A stretch of DNA of 64,000 nt from Halopseudomonas salegens. Lineage in GTDB: Bacteria > Pseudomonadota > Gammaproteobacteria > Pseudomonadales > Pseudomonadaceae. Positions 46,025-55,339 of the stretch are shown one piece after another. Location of the stretch: NCBI RefSeq assembly GCF_900105655.1, contig NZ_LT629787.1, forward strand, positions 2,108,001-2,172,000, written 5' to 3'. Within the stretch, counting starts at the first letter, position 1. Each line of letters opens with the position of its first letter. The notes under the pieces are model-generated. The model worked only from the letters and a program-made list of their open reading frames with translations, had not been told where the DNA came from and did not search any database. Position numbers and translations under genes: made by a program.

Positions 46025-46630
46025 TCACACCATGCCCTTGAGTGCGCGCCGAATCAACTCTTCACTGCTCAAGCCTTCCGACTCCACCGCGCTCACTGCC
46101 CGGCTCGCCTCCTGCGGCTTGTACCCCAGGCCAATCAGGGCGCTGAGGGCATCATCCACCGCCGACGCCACCTGCGGTGCGGCCGAGGGCCCGGCCAGGG
46201 GCTGCAAGGCACCCGGCAGGGTCTCCCAGGCCTTGAACCTGTCCTTCAGTTCGACCAGCAGACGCTCGGCGGTCTTCTTGCCAACACCGGGAATTTTCAC
46301 CAGCGCCCGCGTATCCTGGGCCTGTACTGCACGCACCAGCTCGTCCATATCCATGCCCGACATCAACGCCAGCGCCAGCTTAGGCCCTACCCCGTTCAGG
46401 CGGATCAGCTCACGGAACAACTCACGCTCACGCTTTTCCAGAAAGCCATACAACAGCTGCGCGTCTTCACGCACCACCATATGGGTATGCAGTACCACTT
46501 CATTACCCAGGGTCGGCAGGTTATACAAAGTACTCATGGGCGCATCCAGCTCATAGCCGACGCCCCCCACTTCCAACAATAAATGAGGCGGCTGCTTGTC
46601 GATCAGCACTCCGCGCAGACGTCCAATCAC
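46025..46630 (-). CDS. ruvA: Holliday junction-binding protein RuvA
   Basis: A 201-residue protein. The N-terminal OB domain begins [20 protein letters not shown]. Two helix-hairpin-helix motifs ([15 protein letters not shown] and [18 protein letters not shown]) follow, then an acidic/alanine linker and the RuvB-contacting C-terminus ([19 protein letters not shown]). The start is GTG at 46630. Unlike the compact ruvCAB of many relatives, 533 bp containing two inverted-repeat elements separate it from ruvC. Confidence 0.96.
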   Translation of the reverse strand: MIGRLRGVLIDKQPPHLLLEVGGVGYELDAPMSTLYNLPTLGNEVVLHTHMVVREDAQLLYGFLEKRERELFRELIRLNGVGPKLALALMSGMDMDELVRAVQAQDTRALVKIPGVGKKTAERLLVELKDRFKAWETLPGALQPLAGPSAAPQVASAVDDALSALIGLGYKPQEASRAVSAVESEGLSSEELIRRALKGMV

Positions 46631-46699
46631 GGTTTTCTCCTGAGGCTTTATATGCTTCGTATTGTATTGGAAATACTGATTTGGCCAGTTCCGAGTCAG

Positions 46700-46811
46700 G
46701 AGCGAGGTTGCCTGTCACCGGTTCCAGGCACGCTGTCCCATCCCTGGGCGCTCGACGATAGCCATCCATGGCTCTCGACGACCTGAAACCGGTGACAGGC
46801 AACCCCGCTCG
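46700..46811. repeat. 112-bp inverted-repeat element in the ruvC-ruvA gap
   Basis: Arms of about 29 bp (46700-46728 and 46782-46811) are nearly perfect complements with only a few mismatches. They enclose a 53-bp centre that holds a smaller palindrome, GCCATCCATGGC. No coding content is visible. It looks like a small non-autonomous repeat or a strong RNA hairpin; no target duplication is evident. Confidence 0.75.
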
Positions 46812-46877
46812 TATAGTCAGTGCATCAAGTCATTGTTTCTTACAGCGCCAGGCAAATGCACAAACTTGAATGGCGCT

Positions 46878-47100
46878 CTTTGACATAGCCTACCCCAGAC
46901 CGCCGATGTACAGGCGACCGCCATGGATGGCGGAAGAGCAGACAATGCAGGAGCAATTGTCTGCCGTGCATCGACGAGCCCCAGGGGTGAAGCAAGCGCT
47001 TGCGAAGCACAGCTTCGCGCGCAGCTGAACGCCCGTCAATCTGTGATTGCGGGCCGGCCCGGAGGGGCTTGTAGCGTGTCTGGGGTAGGCTATGCCAAAG
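46878..47100. mobile_element. MITE-like 223-bp element with 23-bp terminal inverted repeats
   Basis: Terminal repeats 46878-46900 and 47078-47100 match at 22 of 23 positions (ends CTTTG...CCAGAC). The inside has no gene but several short palindromes, among them GACCGCCATGGATGGCGG and GCAAGCGCTTGC. Short size, near-perfect ends and no transposase suggest a non-autonomous mobile element. I cannot see a clear target-site duplication. Confidence 0.6.
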
Positions 47101-47163
47101 GGTGCCGATAACGCAGAAGGATGAGTGGCTTTCTGGACGCAATTTAAACTAGCAGCAATTAGC

Positions 47164-47691
47164 TTAACGTCGCCGCACCCGCCCCGACCTTAACCCGAGC
47201 GCCGCCGCACCCAACTGCCGATGCACTCCTTCCGCATGGGCATGACACAAAGCCACGGCCAGCGCATCCGCCGCATCCGCCTGCGGGCGCCCTGACAACC
47301 CCAACAAATGCTGCACCATATGCTGCACCTGCTCCTTGGTCGCCGCACCGGTACCGACCACCGCCTGCTTCACCTGCCGTGCCGAATACTCATGTACCTC
47401 CAGCCCGGCACTCACCCCCGCCACAATCGCCGCCCCACGTGCCTGGCCCAGCTTCAACGCCGAATCCGCATTGCGCGCCATAAACACCTGCTCAATACTC
47501 ATCAAGGTCGGCTGATGCTCCAGAATCAAGACTGAGAGCTGCTCGAAAATCACCTTCAAGCGCTGAGGAAAGGCGCCGTCACCCAGACGAATACATCCCG
47601 ACGTGACATATTCCGAGCGCCCGGACGTCACCCGCACTACCCCGAAACCGGTAATGCGCGAACCCGGATCAACACCAAGAATCACAGCCAT
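47164..47691 (-). CDS. ruvC: Holliday junction resolvase RuvC
   Basis: A 175-residue endonuclease with the RNase H-like fold. Catalytic acidic residues sit in [14 protein letters not shown] (Asp near 7), [11 protein letters not shown] (Glu near 66) and [20 protein letters not shown] (two Asp near 140). It cuts four-way junctions handled by RuvAB. The ATG at 47691 is chosen because homology starts there. It has a basic C-terminal tail (RSGRVRRR). It follows yebC by 171 bp. Confidence 0.95.
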   Translation of the reverse strand: MAVILGVDPGSRITGFGVVRVTSGRSEYVTSGCIRLGDGAFPQRLKVIFEQLSVLILEHQPTLMSIEQVFMARNADSALKLGQARGAAIVAGVSAGLEVHEYSARQVKQAVVGTGAATKEQVQHMVQHLLGLSGRPQADAADALAVALCHAHAEGVHRQLGAAALGLRSGRVRRR

Positions 47692-47862
47692 AGGGTAATT
47701 TGCATCCTGCCCCGCAAAAAGTGAAAGTCCGACCACTGACCACCTGCAGGGAATCATCCCCCAGGCATGCTCCCGCCACAAGTCCGCAAGGTCGATCAGG
47801 CCACCAGATAACAAAAAGGGAGGCCAATGCCTCCCTGTATCTATCAACCCGTGCGTATCAGC

Positions 47863-48609
47863 TCAACCGAGCTGATCAATAATCTCATCCGAGAAATCCG
47901 CATTGGTATAGACGTTTTGCACATCGTCCAGATCTTCCAGCATATCTACCAGACGGATCAGCTTCTCCGCAGTATCCAGATCTACCGGTACCTGAATGTC
48001 CGCCAGCATGGAGACTTCCGCATGCTCGGCAGTCAGCCCGGCGGCATCCAGCGCATCCTTGACGGCGCCGAAGGTCTCGAAGGCGGTGTAGACGTCGATG
48101 CTGTCATCATCGTTGGTGACCACATCCTCGGCACCCGCTTCCAGCGCGACCTCCAGCACCTGTTCCTCATCAACCCCGGCAGGGAAGCTCAACTGCCCAC
48201 GACGATTGAACAAATAGGCGACCGAGCCGTCGGTGCCCAGATTGCCGCCGCACTTGTTGAACGCGTGGCGCACTTCGCTGACCGTACGGTTGCGGTTATC
48301 GGTCATCACTTCAACCAGCACGGCCACGCCGCCAGAGCCATAACCTTCATAGGTCAGCTCCTCGACGTTGTCAGCCTCGTTATTGCCGGCACCGCGGGCG
48401 ATGGCGCGATCAATGGTATCGCGGGTCATATTCGAGCCCAGCGCCTTGTCCACGGCCGAGCGCAAACGCGGGTTATCAGCAGGCTCTGGCCCACCCAGCT
48501 TGGCCGCGATGGTGAGCTCGCGAATCAGCTTGGTAAAGATCTTGCCGCGTTTGGCGTCTTGAGCCGCCTTGCGGTGCTTGATATTGGCCCATTTGGAATG
48601 ACCGGCCAT
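47863..48609 (-). CDS. yebC: YebC/PmpR-family regulatory protein
   Basis: A 248-residue cytoplasmic protein beginning [20 protein letters not shown], the invariant family start, with [18 protein letters not shown] next. Members act as transcriptional regulators (PmpR represses quinolone signalling in P. aeruginosa). Recent work also links some YebC proteins to translation of difficult sequences. It lies between aspS and ruvC as in other pseudomonads. Confidence 0.94.
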   Translation of the reverse strand: MAGHSKWANIKHRKAAQDAKRGKIFTKLIRELTIAAKLGGPEPADNPRLRSAVDKALGSNMTRDTIDRAIARGAGNNEADNVEELTYEGYGSGGVAVLVEVMTDNRNRTVSEVRHAFNKCGGNLGTDGSVAYLFNRRGQLSFPAGVDEEQVLEVALEAGAEDVVTNDDDSIDVYTAFETFGAVKDALDAAGLTAEHAEVSMLADIQVPVDLDTAEKLIRLVDMLEDLDDVQNVYTNADFSDEIIDQLG

Positions 48610-48649
48610 ATTTCACTCCGTTTTCTTAATTACTTACAAACCTGTTCAA

Positions 48650-48785
48650 GTCGAGATGAGAGCCGTCGCCAGCGCAGGTCAGGCAAGGCGGAAAGAGGTG
48701 AGAAAGCGCAGTTTGCAATTGCAAATGAGCATTTCGAACCTCTTTCCAACGCTGCATGGCCAAGCGCAGCAGGCTCTCACTCGAC
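48650..48785. repeat. 136-bp imperfect palindrome between aspS and yebC
   Basis: Outer arms 48650-48664 and 48772-48785 are complementary apart from one extra base. Further in, a GGAAAGAGGT block lies symmetrically on both sides, and the centre is a TTTGCAATTGCAAA palindrome near 48712-48725. The right end overlaps the last codons and stop of aspS. No gene is visible. It may be a repeated intergenic element or mRNA end structure. Confidence 0.65.
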
Positions 48786-50552
48786 TTTAGGTTGTTCGCG
48801 CAACCGGATATTCAGCTCACGCAACGCCTTGGCATCGACGGTACCCGGTGCCTGGGTCATGACACAGGCAGCGCTCTGGGTTTTCGGGAAGGCGATGACT
48901 TCGCGGATCGAGCTGGCGCCGGTAATCAGCATCACCAGGCGATCCAGGCCAAAGGCCAGACCACCATGCGGCGGCGCACCGTACTTCAGCGCGTCGAGCA
49001 GGAAGCCGAATTTCTCCTGCTGCTCCTCAGCGCCAATGCCGAGAATCTCGAACACCGCCTGCTGCATGTCGCGGCGATGGATACGGATGGAACCGCCACC
49101 CAGTTCGGTGCCGTTGAGCACCATGTCGTAGGCTCGGGACAATGCAGTCGCAGGATTAGACTTGAGGTCTTCCGGGCTGCACTGTGGCGCAGTAAAGGGG
49201 TGGTGCAGCGCTGAGAGACGGCCTTCGTCATCTTCCTCGAACATCGGGAAGTCGACAACCCAGAGCGGTGCCCATTCGCAGGTCAACAGCTCCAGATCGT
49301 GGCCCAGCTTGATGCGCAGCGCGCCCAGGGCTTCGCTGACGATACGCGCCTTGTCGGCACCGAAGAAAATAATGTCGCCATCTTCCGCGCCAACACGATC
49401 GAGAATAACCTGCAGGTTGTCTTCCGGGATGAACTTGACGATCGGTGACTGCAGCCCCTCAACACCCTTGGCACGCTCATTGACCTTGATATAGGCCAGG
49501 CCCTTGGCCCCATAGATGCCGACGTATTTGGTGTAGTCGTCGATCTGCTTGCGCGGCATGCTGGCTCCACCGGGAACCCGCAGGGCAGCCACGCGACCTT
49601 TGGGATCCTTGGCCGGGCCACTGAATACCTTGAATTCGACATCGGCCAGCTGGTCTTCAACATCCACCAGCTCCAGCGGAATACGCAAATCCGGCTTGTC
49701 CGAGCCATAACGCTGCATGGCTTCGGAGAAAGGCATACGCGGGAAGTCACCCAACTCGACATCCAGCACTTCCTTGAACAGCTGGCGAATCATGCCTTCG
49801 GTCAGGCCCATGATGTCCTGCTCGTCCATAAAGCTGGTTTCGATATCGATCTGGGTGAATTCCGGCTGGCGATCCGCCCGCAGATCTTCGTCACGGAAAC
49901 ACTTGGCGATCTGGTAGTAACGATCAAAGCCCGAGATCATCAACAACTGCTTGAACAGCTGTGGCGATTGCGGCAAGGCAAAGAAGGTACCGGGATGCGT
50001 ACGGCTGGGCACGAGATAGTCACGCGCCCCTTCTGGCGTGGCGCGGGTCAGAATCGGGGTTTCCACATCGAGGAAGTCGTTGTCATCGAGGAAGCGGCGC
50101 ACGCTGCTGGTAATCTTTGAACGCAGCTTGAGCTTGGCGGCCATTTCCGGCCGACGCAGGTCGATGAAGCGGTAGCGCAGGCGGGTTTCTTCGCCGACGT
50201 CAGAGTACTCATCCAGCGGGAAAGGCGGCGTTTCGGCCTGGCTCAGCACTTCCAGTTCGTAACCCAGGACTTCAATGGCCCCCGATGCCATGTTCGGGTT
50301 CACGGCACCCTCGGGGCGCGGACGCACCTTGCCGGTCACCTTGACGACAAATTCGCTGCGTACCCGATCAGCCTTGTTGAACGTCTCTTCGCGGTCAGGG
50401 TCAAAAACAACCTGGGCCAGACCTTCGCGATCACGAATATCAAGAAAGATCACCCCACCGTGGTCACGACGGCGATGAACCCAGCCGCAGAGAGTGATTT
50501 CCTGGTCCGCCAGACTCGGGTTGAGCTGGCCACAATAATGGGTACGCATCAT
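48777..50552 (-). CDS. aspS: Aspartyl-tRNA synthetase
   Basis: A 591-residue class II synthetase, the same length as I recall for P. aeruginosa. An OB-fold anticodon domain (about 1-105, with [20 protein letters not shown]) precedes the catalytic core. Motif 2 is [20 protein letters not shown], a bacterial GAD insertion covers about 290-420, and motif 3 is [15 protein letters not shown]. Pseudomonas AspRS is often non-discriminating and charges tRNA-Asn too; this cannot be read here. Tandem ATGs at 50552 and 50549; the first matches relatives ([10 protein letters not shown]). Confidence 0.96.
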   Translation of the reverse strand: MMRTHYCGQLNPSLADQEITLCGWVHRRRDHGGVIFLDIRDREGLAQVVFDPDREETFNKADRVRSEFVVKVTGKVRPRPEGAVNPNMASGAIEVLGYELEVLSQAETPPFPLDEYSDVGEETRLRYRFIDLRRPEMAAKLKLRSKITSSVRRFLDDNDFLDVETPILTRATPEGARDYLVPSRTHPGTFFALPQSPQLFKQLLMISGFDRYYQIAKCFRDEDLRADRQPEFTQIDIETSFMDEQDIMGLTEGMIRQLFKEVLDVELGDFPRMPFSEAMQRYGSDKPDLRIPLELVDVEDQLADVEFKVFSGPAKDPKGRVAALRVPGGASMPRKQIDDYTKYVGIYGAKGLAYIKVNERAKGVEGLQSPIVKFIPEDNLQVILDRVGAEDGDIIFFGADKARIVSEALGALRIKLGHDLELLTCEWAPLWVVDFPMFEEDDEGRLSALHHPFTAPQCSPEDLKSNPATALSRAYDMVLNGTELGGGSIRIHRRDMQQAVFEILGIGAEEQQEKFGFLLDALKYGAPPHGGLAFGLDRLVMLITGASSIREVIAFPKTQSAACVMTQAPGTVDAKALRELNIRLREQPKVE

Positions 50553-50898
50553 GATGAGGTCTATCCTGTTTGCTGGTGTGTGCCTGCCCTGACTGGTTGT
50601 GGAGCGGCGGCATGATCCGAAAGCCGCATAATATACCCGAAACAGCCACCTGCCTGCGAGGGGTAAAGGCAATATGGCTTACAGCTGATCACCGTCATTT
50701 ACTGCCAATGCATTGCGCCGTATACCTGAACGCACCGACGGTTCTTTTCAGCCAAAAACGATGTCAGGGATGCTGGTGTTAAAGAATTTGCTCTTCCGCT
50801 TCAATAGTGCGGATTATCGCTTTGATATCGGTTATCAGAAAGAGTAAAATATTTTGCGCAACGGATTGCACCACTTTAAAGGATTAAAGGAAATTTTC
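50553..50898. other. 346-bp intergenic region between aspS and the IS30-split gene
   Basis: A divergent region that should contain the aspS promoter (minus strand) and one for the disrupted gene (plus strand). An AT-rich run with CATAATATACC near 50627 could be part of the aspS -10 element. No gene or long repeat is visible. Base composition turns AT-richer from about 50770 into the accessory island. Confidence 0.4.
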
Positions 50899-51071
50899 AT
50901 GCCTCCCAACCTACCCTATACATTGCCGGGCACTGTATCTGGCCAGATCGAGTATCTAAGTCAACTAATTGGCTTACCACGCAACACTTTTGGTACTTAT
51001 GAAGGCCTGCCTGCCATCCCCGATGACATTGCAGTGGAGATCCTTACCGGAATTGTTCTGTACCATCACTT

Positions 51072-52160
51072 GGCGGTCTCAAGGTCCAAGTGCAACACAT
51101 GAGATAGAGTGTTGCCATGAAAACCTACACGCATTTAACTACTGATGAACGGGTCGCCTTGATGCTGATGCGAAACAAAGGGTTGAGCCTGCGTTCTATC
51201 AGCCACCACCTGGGCCGAAACGCCAGCAGCCTCAGTCGGGAACTCAAACGTAATAGCACCGGAAAGCATTACGATGTCATTCATGCTTGCGCCTTGGCGC
51301 GTGAGCGGCGAAGCATACCCCGGCGCCAAAGTCGCTTGCTACCAGACAGCGAGTTTTTCCTGGTTGTACGCAAAATGCTCAAACGGGGCTGGTCTCCCCA
51401 ACAAATCGCGTCCAGACTGAAACATCAATGGCCGGACAGCCCCGAGTTTCATGTGAGTCACGAAAGTATCTACCTTGCCATCTACGCGCATCCCCGCGGC
51501 GAACTCAAGCGGCAACTGATCAGCTACTTGCGCCAAGGTCACGGCAAGCGTCGCCGCCGCACAGTCAACGCAGAACGGCGTGAGCGCTATCCCTCTGAAC
51601 TGAGCATCCATTTGCGACCTCCAGAGGTTGAGGATCGCCTGATTCCGGGGCACTGGGAAAGCGACCTGATTATGGGAGCCGGTAACCGCTCGGCCGTAGC
51701 AACGATGGTTGAGCGTACCAGCCGCTTTGTTGTTTTGGCCAAGCTGGACGCCCCAACGGCTGAATGTGCGTCACAGGCGATAACGCGCGAAATGACTCGA
51801 CTCGCACCTTCACTGCTCAAAACCATGACGCACGACCAGGGCAGTGAGATGGCACGTTATCAGGACATTACCGCCCAGACGGGCATGAAGATCTATTTTG
51901 CCGATCCACACAGCCCATGGCAGCGCGGTAGCAACGAAAACACCAACGGCCTGCTACGCCAGTACCTGCCAAAAGGAACAGACTTGTCCACGGTCAGTCA
52001 GGAGCGCCTTGATGAGATTGCCAACTTGCTGAATACTCGACCACGCCAGACGTTAGGCTGGAAATTTCCGGTTGAAGTGCTTGTTGAGTACCTTCAGCTG
52101 TCGGCGAGCAATAATCTTGAATCCATTAACTGAGTGTTGCACTTGGATCCTGAGACCGCC
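51072..52160 (+). mobile_element. IS30-family insertion sequence, complete
   Basis: A 1,089-bp element with imperfect 27-bp terminal inverted repeats (51072-51098 and 52134-52160), matching at 25 of 27 positions and beginning GGCGGTCTCA. It is flanked by a 3-bp direct repeat CTT (51069-51071 and 52161-52163). One intact transposase gene fills it. Matching ends, the intact gene and the cleanly restorable host frame point to a recent insertion. Confidence 0.93.
51117..52133 (+). CDS. IS30-family transposase
   Basis: A 338-residue transposase. The N-terminal helix-turn-helix is LSLRSISHHLGRNASSLSRE. The DDE catalytic core has Asp in GHWESDLIMGAGNRSAV, Asp in MTHDQGSEMARY, and Glu in SPWQRGSNENTNGLLRQYLP, with the usual RQYLPKGTDLS that follows. 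The length is usual for the family and nothing is broken. Its TGA touches the right inverted repeat. Confidence 0.95.
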   Translation: MKTYTHLTTDERVALMLMRNKGLSLRSISHHLGRNASSLSRELKRNSTGKHYDVIHACALARERRSIPRRQSRLLPDSEFFLVVRKMLKRGWSPQQIASRLKHQWPDSPEFHVSHESIYLAIYAHPRGELKRQLISYLRQGHGKRRRRTVNAERRERYPSELSIHLRPPEVEDRLIPGHWESDLIMGAGNRSAVATMVERTSRFVVLAKLDAPTAECASQAITREMTRLAPSLLKTMTHDQGSEMARYQDITAQTGMKIYFADPHSPWQRGSNENTNGLLRQYLPKGTDLSTVSQERLDEIANLLNTRPRQTLGWKFPVEVLVEYLQLSASNNLESIN

Positions 52161-52515
52161 CTTACCCCGCCATGAACGAAGCCAGGTTTTACGACTCATC
52201 CATCAGCATTTGCAAGGGCGTCCAGCCATCTCGTACGCAGTTGCAAAAATCACCGATCCCATGATTAACCCCTCATGGGGTCTTTGGGCAAAAACAACGG
52301 CAGAGCTTGAAGCAGATCTAGAGCTCGCAGAAAAAGTAAGCATGGTTTTGGGCTTATCTGGCTTTGGCTTTACGGTATCCTCGCTGAATAATATCGCTAA
52401 CAAACCTCGAGGCAATGCCATTCTAATGGTGTTGATATGGGGCTTCATTTACGCCCACGAGGCAGACAGAACGGCAACCCAGCAAGAACTTGTCCGACGG
52501 GCCCGGAGTCACTGA

Positions 52516-53031
52516 ATGATACTGTATACTTCAACCGCCGCCAACGCTTTGGAAAAAAGCATACTTTATCGCTGGATAAAATTTTTTACGTTACTGATTG
52601 GAATTCCGCTTGGACACTCATTCATGCAAAGTGATATTGAGCTGGGCTTTGGACTAAAAATAATTATCATTCATGTCGTCTTCTTTATTGTTATTTATAC
52701 GCAAATCCACTTAAGTGATTGGCTCTCCAGCGCACGCAATAAGAAGGTTCAGCTTGCCAGCCTGAAGCATGGCAAGCTATCACTCAAATTTGACGTCAAT
52801 TCAGAGCATGATATTTCAACCATACAACGCATTGAGTTCCACATGCCCAGCTCTTTCAGAATATGGGCCTGGCCGCCTACCAAGAATATCATAAGGCTTA
52901 TTTGCATTGACGGTACCAAAGAGCTAAAAACGCGTTACAGATTAACGGCACTCCAGTCTTTTCTGGATGAAATCAACTGCATTCTTGATGAAAAAAGAGA
53001 GTCAGGCCGCAATGAAATGTCCGACGCTTAA
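52516..53031 (+). CDS. Unknown membrane protein, copy 1 of a tandem pair
   Basis: A 171-residue protein that I do not recognise. Two membrane helices (about 19-38 and 48-67) form the N-terminal third. A cytoplasmic beta-rich domain follows, with LKHGKLSLKFDVNSEHDIS, RIEFHMPSSFRIWAWP and IRLICIDGTKELKTRY. A helix reading LQSFLDEINCILDE comes near the end. The ATG follows directly on the TGA of the split upstream gene, so translation may have been coupled before the IS insertion. Codon use and base composition are AT-richer than in neighbours, suggesting transfer. Confidence 0.7.
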   Translation: MILYTSTAANALEKSILYRWIKFFTLLIGIPLGHSFMQSDIELGFGLKIIIIHVVFFIVIYTQIHLSDWLSSARNKKVQLASLKHGKLSLKFDVNSEHDISTIQRIEFHMPSSFRIWAWPPTKNIIRLICIDGTKELKTRYRLTALQSFLDEINCILDEKRESGRNEMSDA

Positions 53032-53076
53032 GGAAATGCTACCCAAGATTTTGTCCGCCGAGTCCGGAGTCACTAA

Positions 53077-53592
53077 ATGGTTCTGTATATTTCAACTGCC
53101 GCCAACGCTTTGGAAAAAAGCATACTTTATCGGTGGGTCAAATTTCTTTTGATACCAACTGTAATTCTGCTGGGGAGTTCATTCCTGCAAAGTGACATCG
53201 AGCTGGGGGTTGGGCTAAAAATAATTATCGTTCATGTCGCGATTTATTTTATCATGTATCCATTTGCCCACTTAAGCAATTGGCTCTCCAGCGCGCTCAA
53301 CAAAACGGTTCAGATCGCGAGTCTGGAGCATGGCAAGCTATCGCTCAACCTTGACGTCAAGTCAGAGCATGAGCTTTCAAAAATACATCGCATTGAGTTT
53401 CATGCCCCCAGCGTTTTTAAAACATGGAATTGGCCGTACGCTAGGAACACCATAAGGCTTATTTGCAGTGACGGAACCAAAGAACTGAAAACGCGCTTCG
53501 AATTAAAGGCGCTCCAGTCCTTTCTGGATGAAATCAACTGCATTCTTGATGAAAACAGAGAATCAGGCCGCAATGAAATGTCCGACGCGTAA
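53077..53592 (+). CDS. Unknown membrane protein, copy 2 of a tandem pair
   Basis: A 171-residue paralogue of the preceding gene with the same layout. Two helices are present (WVKFLLIPTVILLGSSFL and IIIVHVAIYFIMYPF), then the domain with LEHGKLSLNLDVKSEHELS and IRLICSDGTKELKTRF. The identical tail SGRNEMSDA shows common descent. Membrane segments differ more than the soluble domain, so the pair may be diverging in partner or ligand. Gene function is unknown; an immunity or stress role is only speculation. Confidence 0.7.
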   Translation: MVLYISTAANALEKSILYRWVKFLLIPTVILLGSSFLQSDIELGVGLKIIIVHVAIYFIMYPFAHLSNWLSSALNKTVQIASLEHGKLSLNLDVKSEHELSKIHRIEFHAPSVFKTWNWPYARNTIRLICSDGTKELKTRFELKALQSFLDEINCILDENRESGRNEMSDA

Positions 53593-53822
53593 GGAAACGC
53601 TACCCCAATAAACCCGGGGAGCCTCTAGGCAACGCTGTAACAGGTATATGTGAGAAGCCAAGCCGACTTCAATCTGATAACCTCAGCTATGCGTCAATTG
53701 CTGGCAAGGGGCAGCCATTTTCGCTTGCCCCCCTTGCTCTGGGGGTCTGAATGCTGCCCGTAGCCGGCTGTCTGACCATTGTTTCAGGCTTTATAACTCT
53801 TCCATGAAATCAGGATGTTGTC

Positions 53823-54293
53823 ATGAAAATTGATATCGGTATCCAGGAAAATGATCGCGCCCAGATTGCTCAGGGCCTGTCACACCTGCTGGCAGACACT
53901 TACACGCTGTACCTGAAAACCCACAACTTCCACTGGAACGTCAAAGGCCCGATGTTTCAGACCCTGCACCTGATGTTCGAAACCCATTACACCGAACTGG
54001 CTGTAGCAGTGGATGATATTGCCGAGCGTATTCGCACTCTGGGGTTCCCGGCCCCCGGAACCTACAAGCAGTTTGTTGAACTCAGCTCGATCAAGGAAGA
54101 AGAAGGCGTACCCGAAGCCACCGCAATGGTCCGCCTGCTGGTAGAAGCTCATGAAGCTTGCGCTCGCACTGCTCGCAAGGCTTTCCCGGTCTGCGACAAG
54201 GCTAGCGACGAGCCTACCGCTGACCTGCTGACCCAGCGCCTGCAAGTACATGAGAAAACCGCCTGGATGCTGCGCAGCCTGCTGGAGGAGTAA
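53823..54293 (+). CDS. dps: Dps-family DNA-binding ferritin-like protein
   Basis: A 156-residue four-helix protein. The inter-subunit iron site is built from [18 protein letters not shown] and [17 protein letters not shown], the Dps signature. It stores iron, consumes H2O2 and shields DNA in starved or stressed cells. The ATG has AGGA nearby. A TATAAC at 53792-53797 could be a -10 element, perhaps for RpoS, but no good -35 is seen. In PAO1, as I recall, dps is next to aspS; here the IS30 island separates them. Confidence 0.93.
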   Translation: MKIDIGIQENDRAQIAQGLSHLLADTYTLYLKTHNFHWNVKGPMFQTLHLMFETHYTELAVAVDDIAERIRTLGFPAPGTYKQFVELSSIKEEEGVPEATAMVRLLVEAHEACARTARKAFPVCDKASDEPTADLLTQRLQVHEKTAWMLRSLLEE

Positions 54294-54391
54294 GTCCCGC
54301 ACCGGCTCCACCGTGAGCCGGCCACTTGGTCATCGCGTTCTTTCAGGTTAGAGTGCCCTGCCCCGGCGTCACGCATGGTTAGACCGGGGCC

Positions 54392-55066
54392 ATGACAAAC
54401 ACATTGCCTGAAAGGAACAACCGCTTGAATAGTCTTCGTTATCTCCACCTTGCTTTTGGCCTGGTCAGCCTTCTTGTCGGCTTGATCATGGCCTGGCCGC
54501 TGTTCAATCAGAGCGGCCCGGTCGACTTTTCCGCCGTCAGCGCCACCATGGCTATTTTTATCGGCCTGCTCAACCTGCAACAATTCAATAATACCAACCA
54601 GGCCAATCTGACCAGCCAGCTGTCCGGGCTGGTGCTGCTGATCAGCAGCCTGGTTCCGCTGGCAGCCCTGCTTCTTAACCCGGCCATCGATGAGCTACTG
54701 CCTTTTGCCATTGGCTTAAGTGTTGCCGCTGTGTGCGCGCTCAGTGTCAGCACATTGCGTCAGCAATGGCCTCGGCGCACGAAAAAACCTGCCACCAGCA
54801 AAGGCTCGCGCAAGCGCAAAAGTAGCCGCCCCGGCAAAACCACTCCAGCAGCCGACTCGGGACGTGAGCAAGGACAGGTGAAGTGGTTCAATGCCAGCAA
54901 GGGCTTCGGCTTTATTTCCCGTGACCAGGGTGGCGATGTATTTGTTCATTTCCGCGCCATTCGCGGTGAAGGCCATCGCGTTTTGATTGAAGGACAATCA
55001 GTCAGCTTTACGGTTGAAGAGCGTGAGAAAGGCCTGCAAGCGGAAGACGTCGACATTCTCTCCTGA
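54392..55066 (+). CDS. Membrane-anchored cold-shock-domain protein
   Basis: A 224-residue protein. The N-terminal ~125 residues form about four membrane helices ([19 protein letters not shown] first). A Lys/Arg-rich linker ([19 protein letters not shown]) follows. The C-terminal cold-shock domain (about 158-223) has RNP1 KGFGFISRD and RNP2 DVFVHFRAI, after GQVKWFNAS. The domain binds single-stranded RNA or DNA. The fusion would place it at the inner membrane. I recall a similar gene beside dps in P. aeruginosa. It is separated from dps by 98 bp. Confidence 0.85.
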   Translation: MTNTLPERNNRLNSLRYLHLAFGLVSLLVGLIMAWPLFNQSGPVDFSAVSATMAIFIGLLNLQQFNNTNQANLTSQLSGLVLLISSLVPLAALLLNPAIDELLPFAIGLSVAAVCALSVSTLRQQWPRRTKKPATSKGSRKRKSSRPGKTTPAADSGREQGQVKWFNASKGFGFISRDQGGDVFVHFRAIRGEGHRVLIEGQSVSFTVEEREKGLQAEDVDILS

Positions 55067-55126
55067 GGCCAGTGGGCGGCTTCAAGCCGCCCATTGACAA
55101 GCAATCCCCGTAAACGACATGTGCAT

Positions 55127-55339
55127 TCAATAGTGCGGTGGGGGTGGCTCCTCGCTGGCATCTGCCGGCAAGTTTGCCGCCAGGTCCGTCTGTCGGCGCG
55201 CCACCAGCTCCAGGGCACGCTGCATGCGCAGCAACCTTTCCTGTAACTGCGCCACTTCGGTGTTCAGAGCATCAATAGTGTCATCCTGAAACGCCAGCCG
55301 AGTCTCCAGCGTAGCCAGCCGCTGCTCCAGATCAATCAT
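55127..55339 (-). CDS. slyX: SlyX family protein
   Basis: A 70-residue coiled-coil protein. LEQRLATLETRLAFQDDTID is the classic SlyX opening, and a Pro-rich tail ends PPPPHY. The function is unknown. Tandem ATGs (55342, 55339) overlap the stop of the HIT gene, so translation is coupled. The second ATG stands better from the GGGGAG upstream. Confidence 0.85.
   Translation of the reverse strand: MIDLEQRLATLETRLAFQDDTIDALNTEVAQLQERLLRMQRALELVARRQTDLAANLPADASEEPPPPHY

Larger units (their letters stand above)
50899..52515 (+). pseudogene. Unknown 174-codon gene split by an IS30-family insertion
   Basis: The 5' part (50899-51071) begins MPPNLPYTLPGTVSGQIEYL and runs to VLYHHL. The 3' part (52164-52515) continues PRHERSQVLRLIHQHLQGRP to RRARSH. 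Removing the insertion plus one copy of a CTT target duplication joins them in one frame with no stop (525 bp). The gene was therefore intact before insertion. The product is unrecognised. Its second half has a glycine-rich hydrophobic stretch (VLGLSGFGFTVSSLNNIA), so membrane contact is possible. The next gene's ATG follows its TGA directly. Confidence 0.85.
52490..53611 (+). repeat. 561-bp tandem duplication containing two paralogous genes
   Basis: Two units about 561 bp long (roughly 52490-53050 and 53051-53611). Each begins with a TTGTCCG...CCGGAGTCACT phrase, includes one membrane-protein gene and ends with AAGGAAA[CT]GCTACCC. In the first unit the opening phrase is the C-terminal coding end of the split gene; in the second it is only a non-coding remnant. 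The copies have since diverged at many positions. Confidence 0.85.

Noticed and set aside
50854..51102. Intact 82-codon gene upstream of the transposase
   Set aside because: Its last ten codons lie inside the IS30 left end. It is the truncated front of the split gene, not a complete one.
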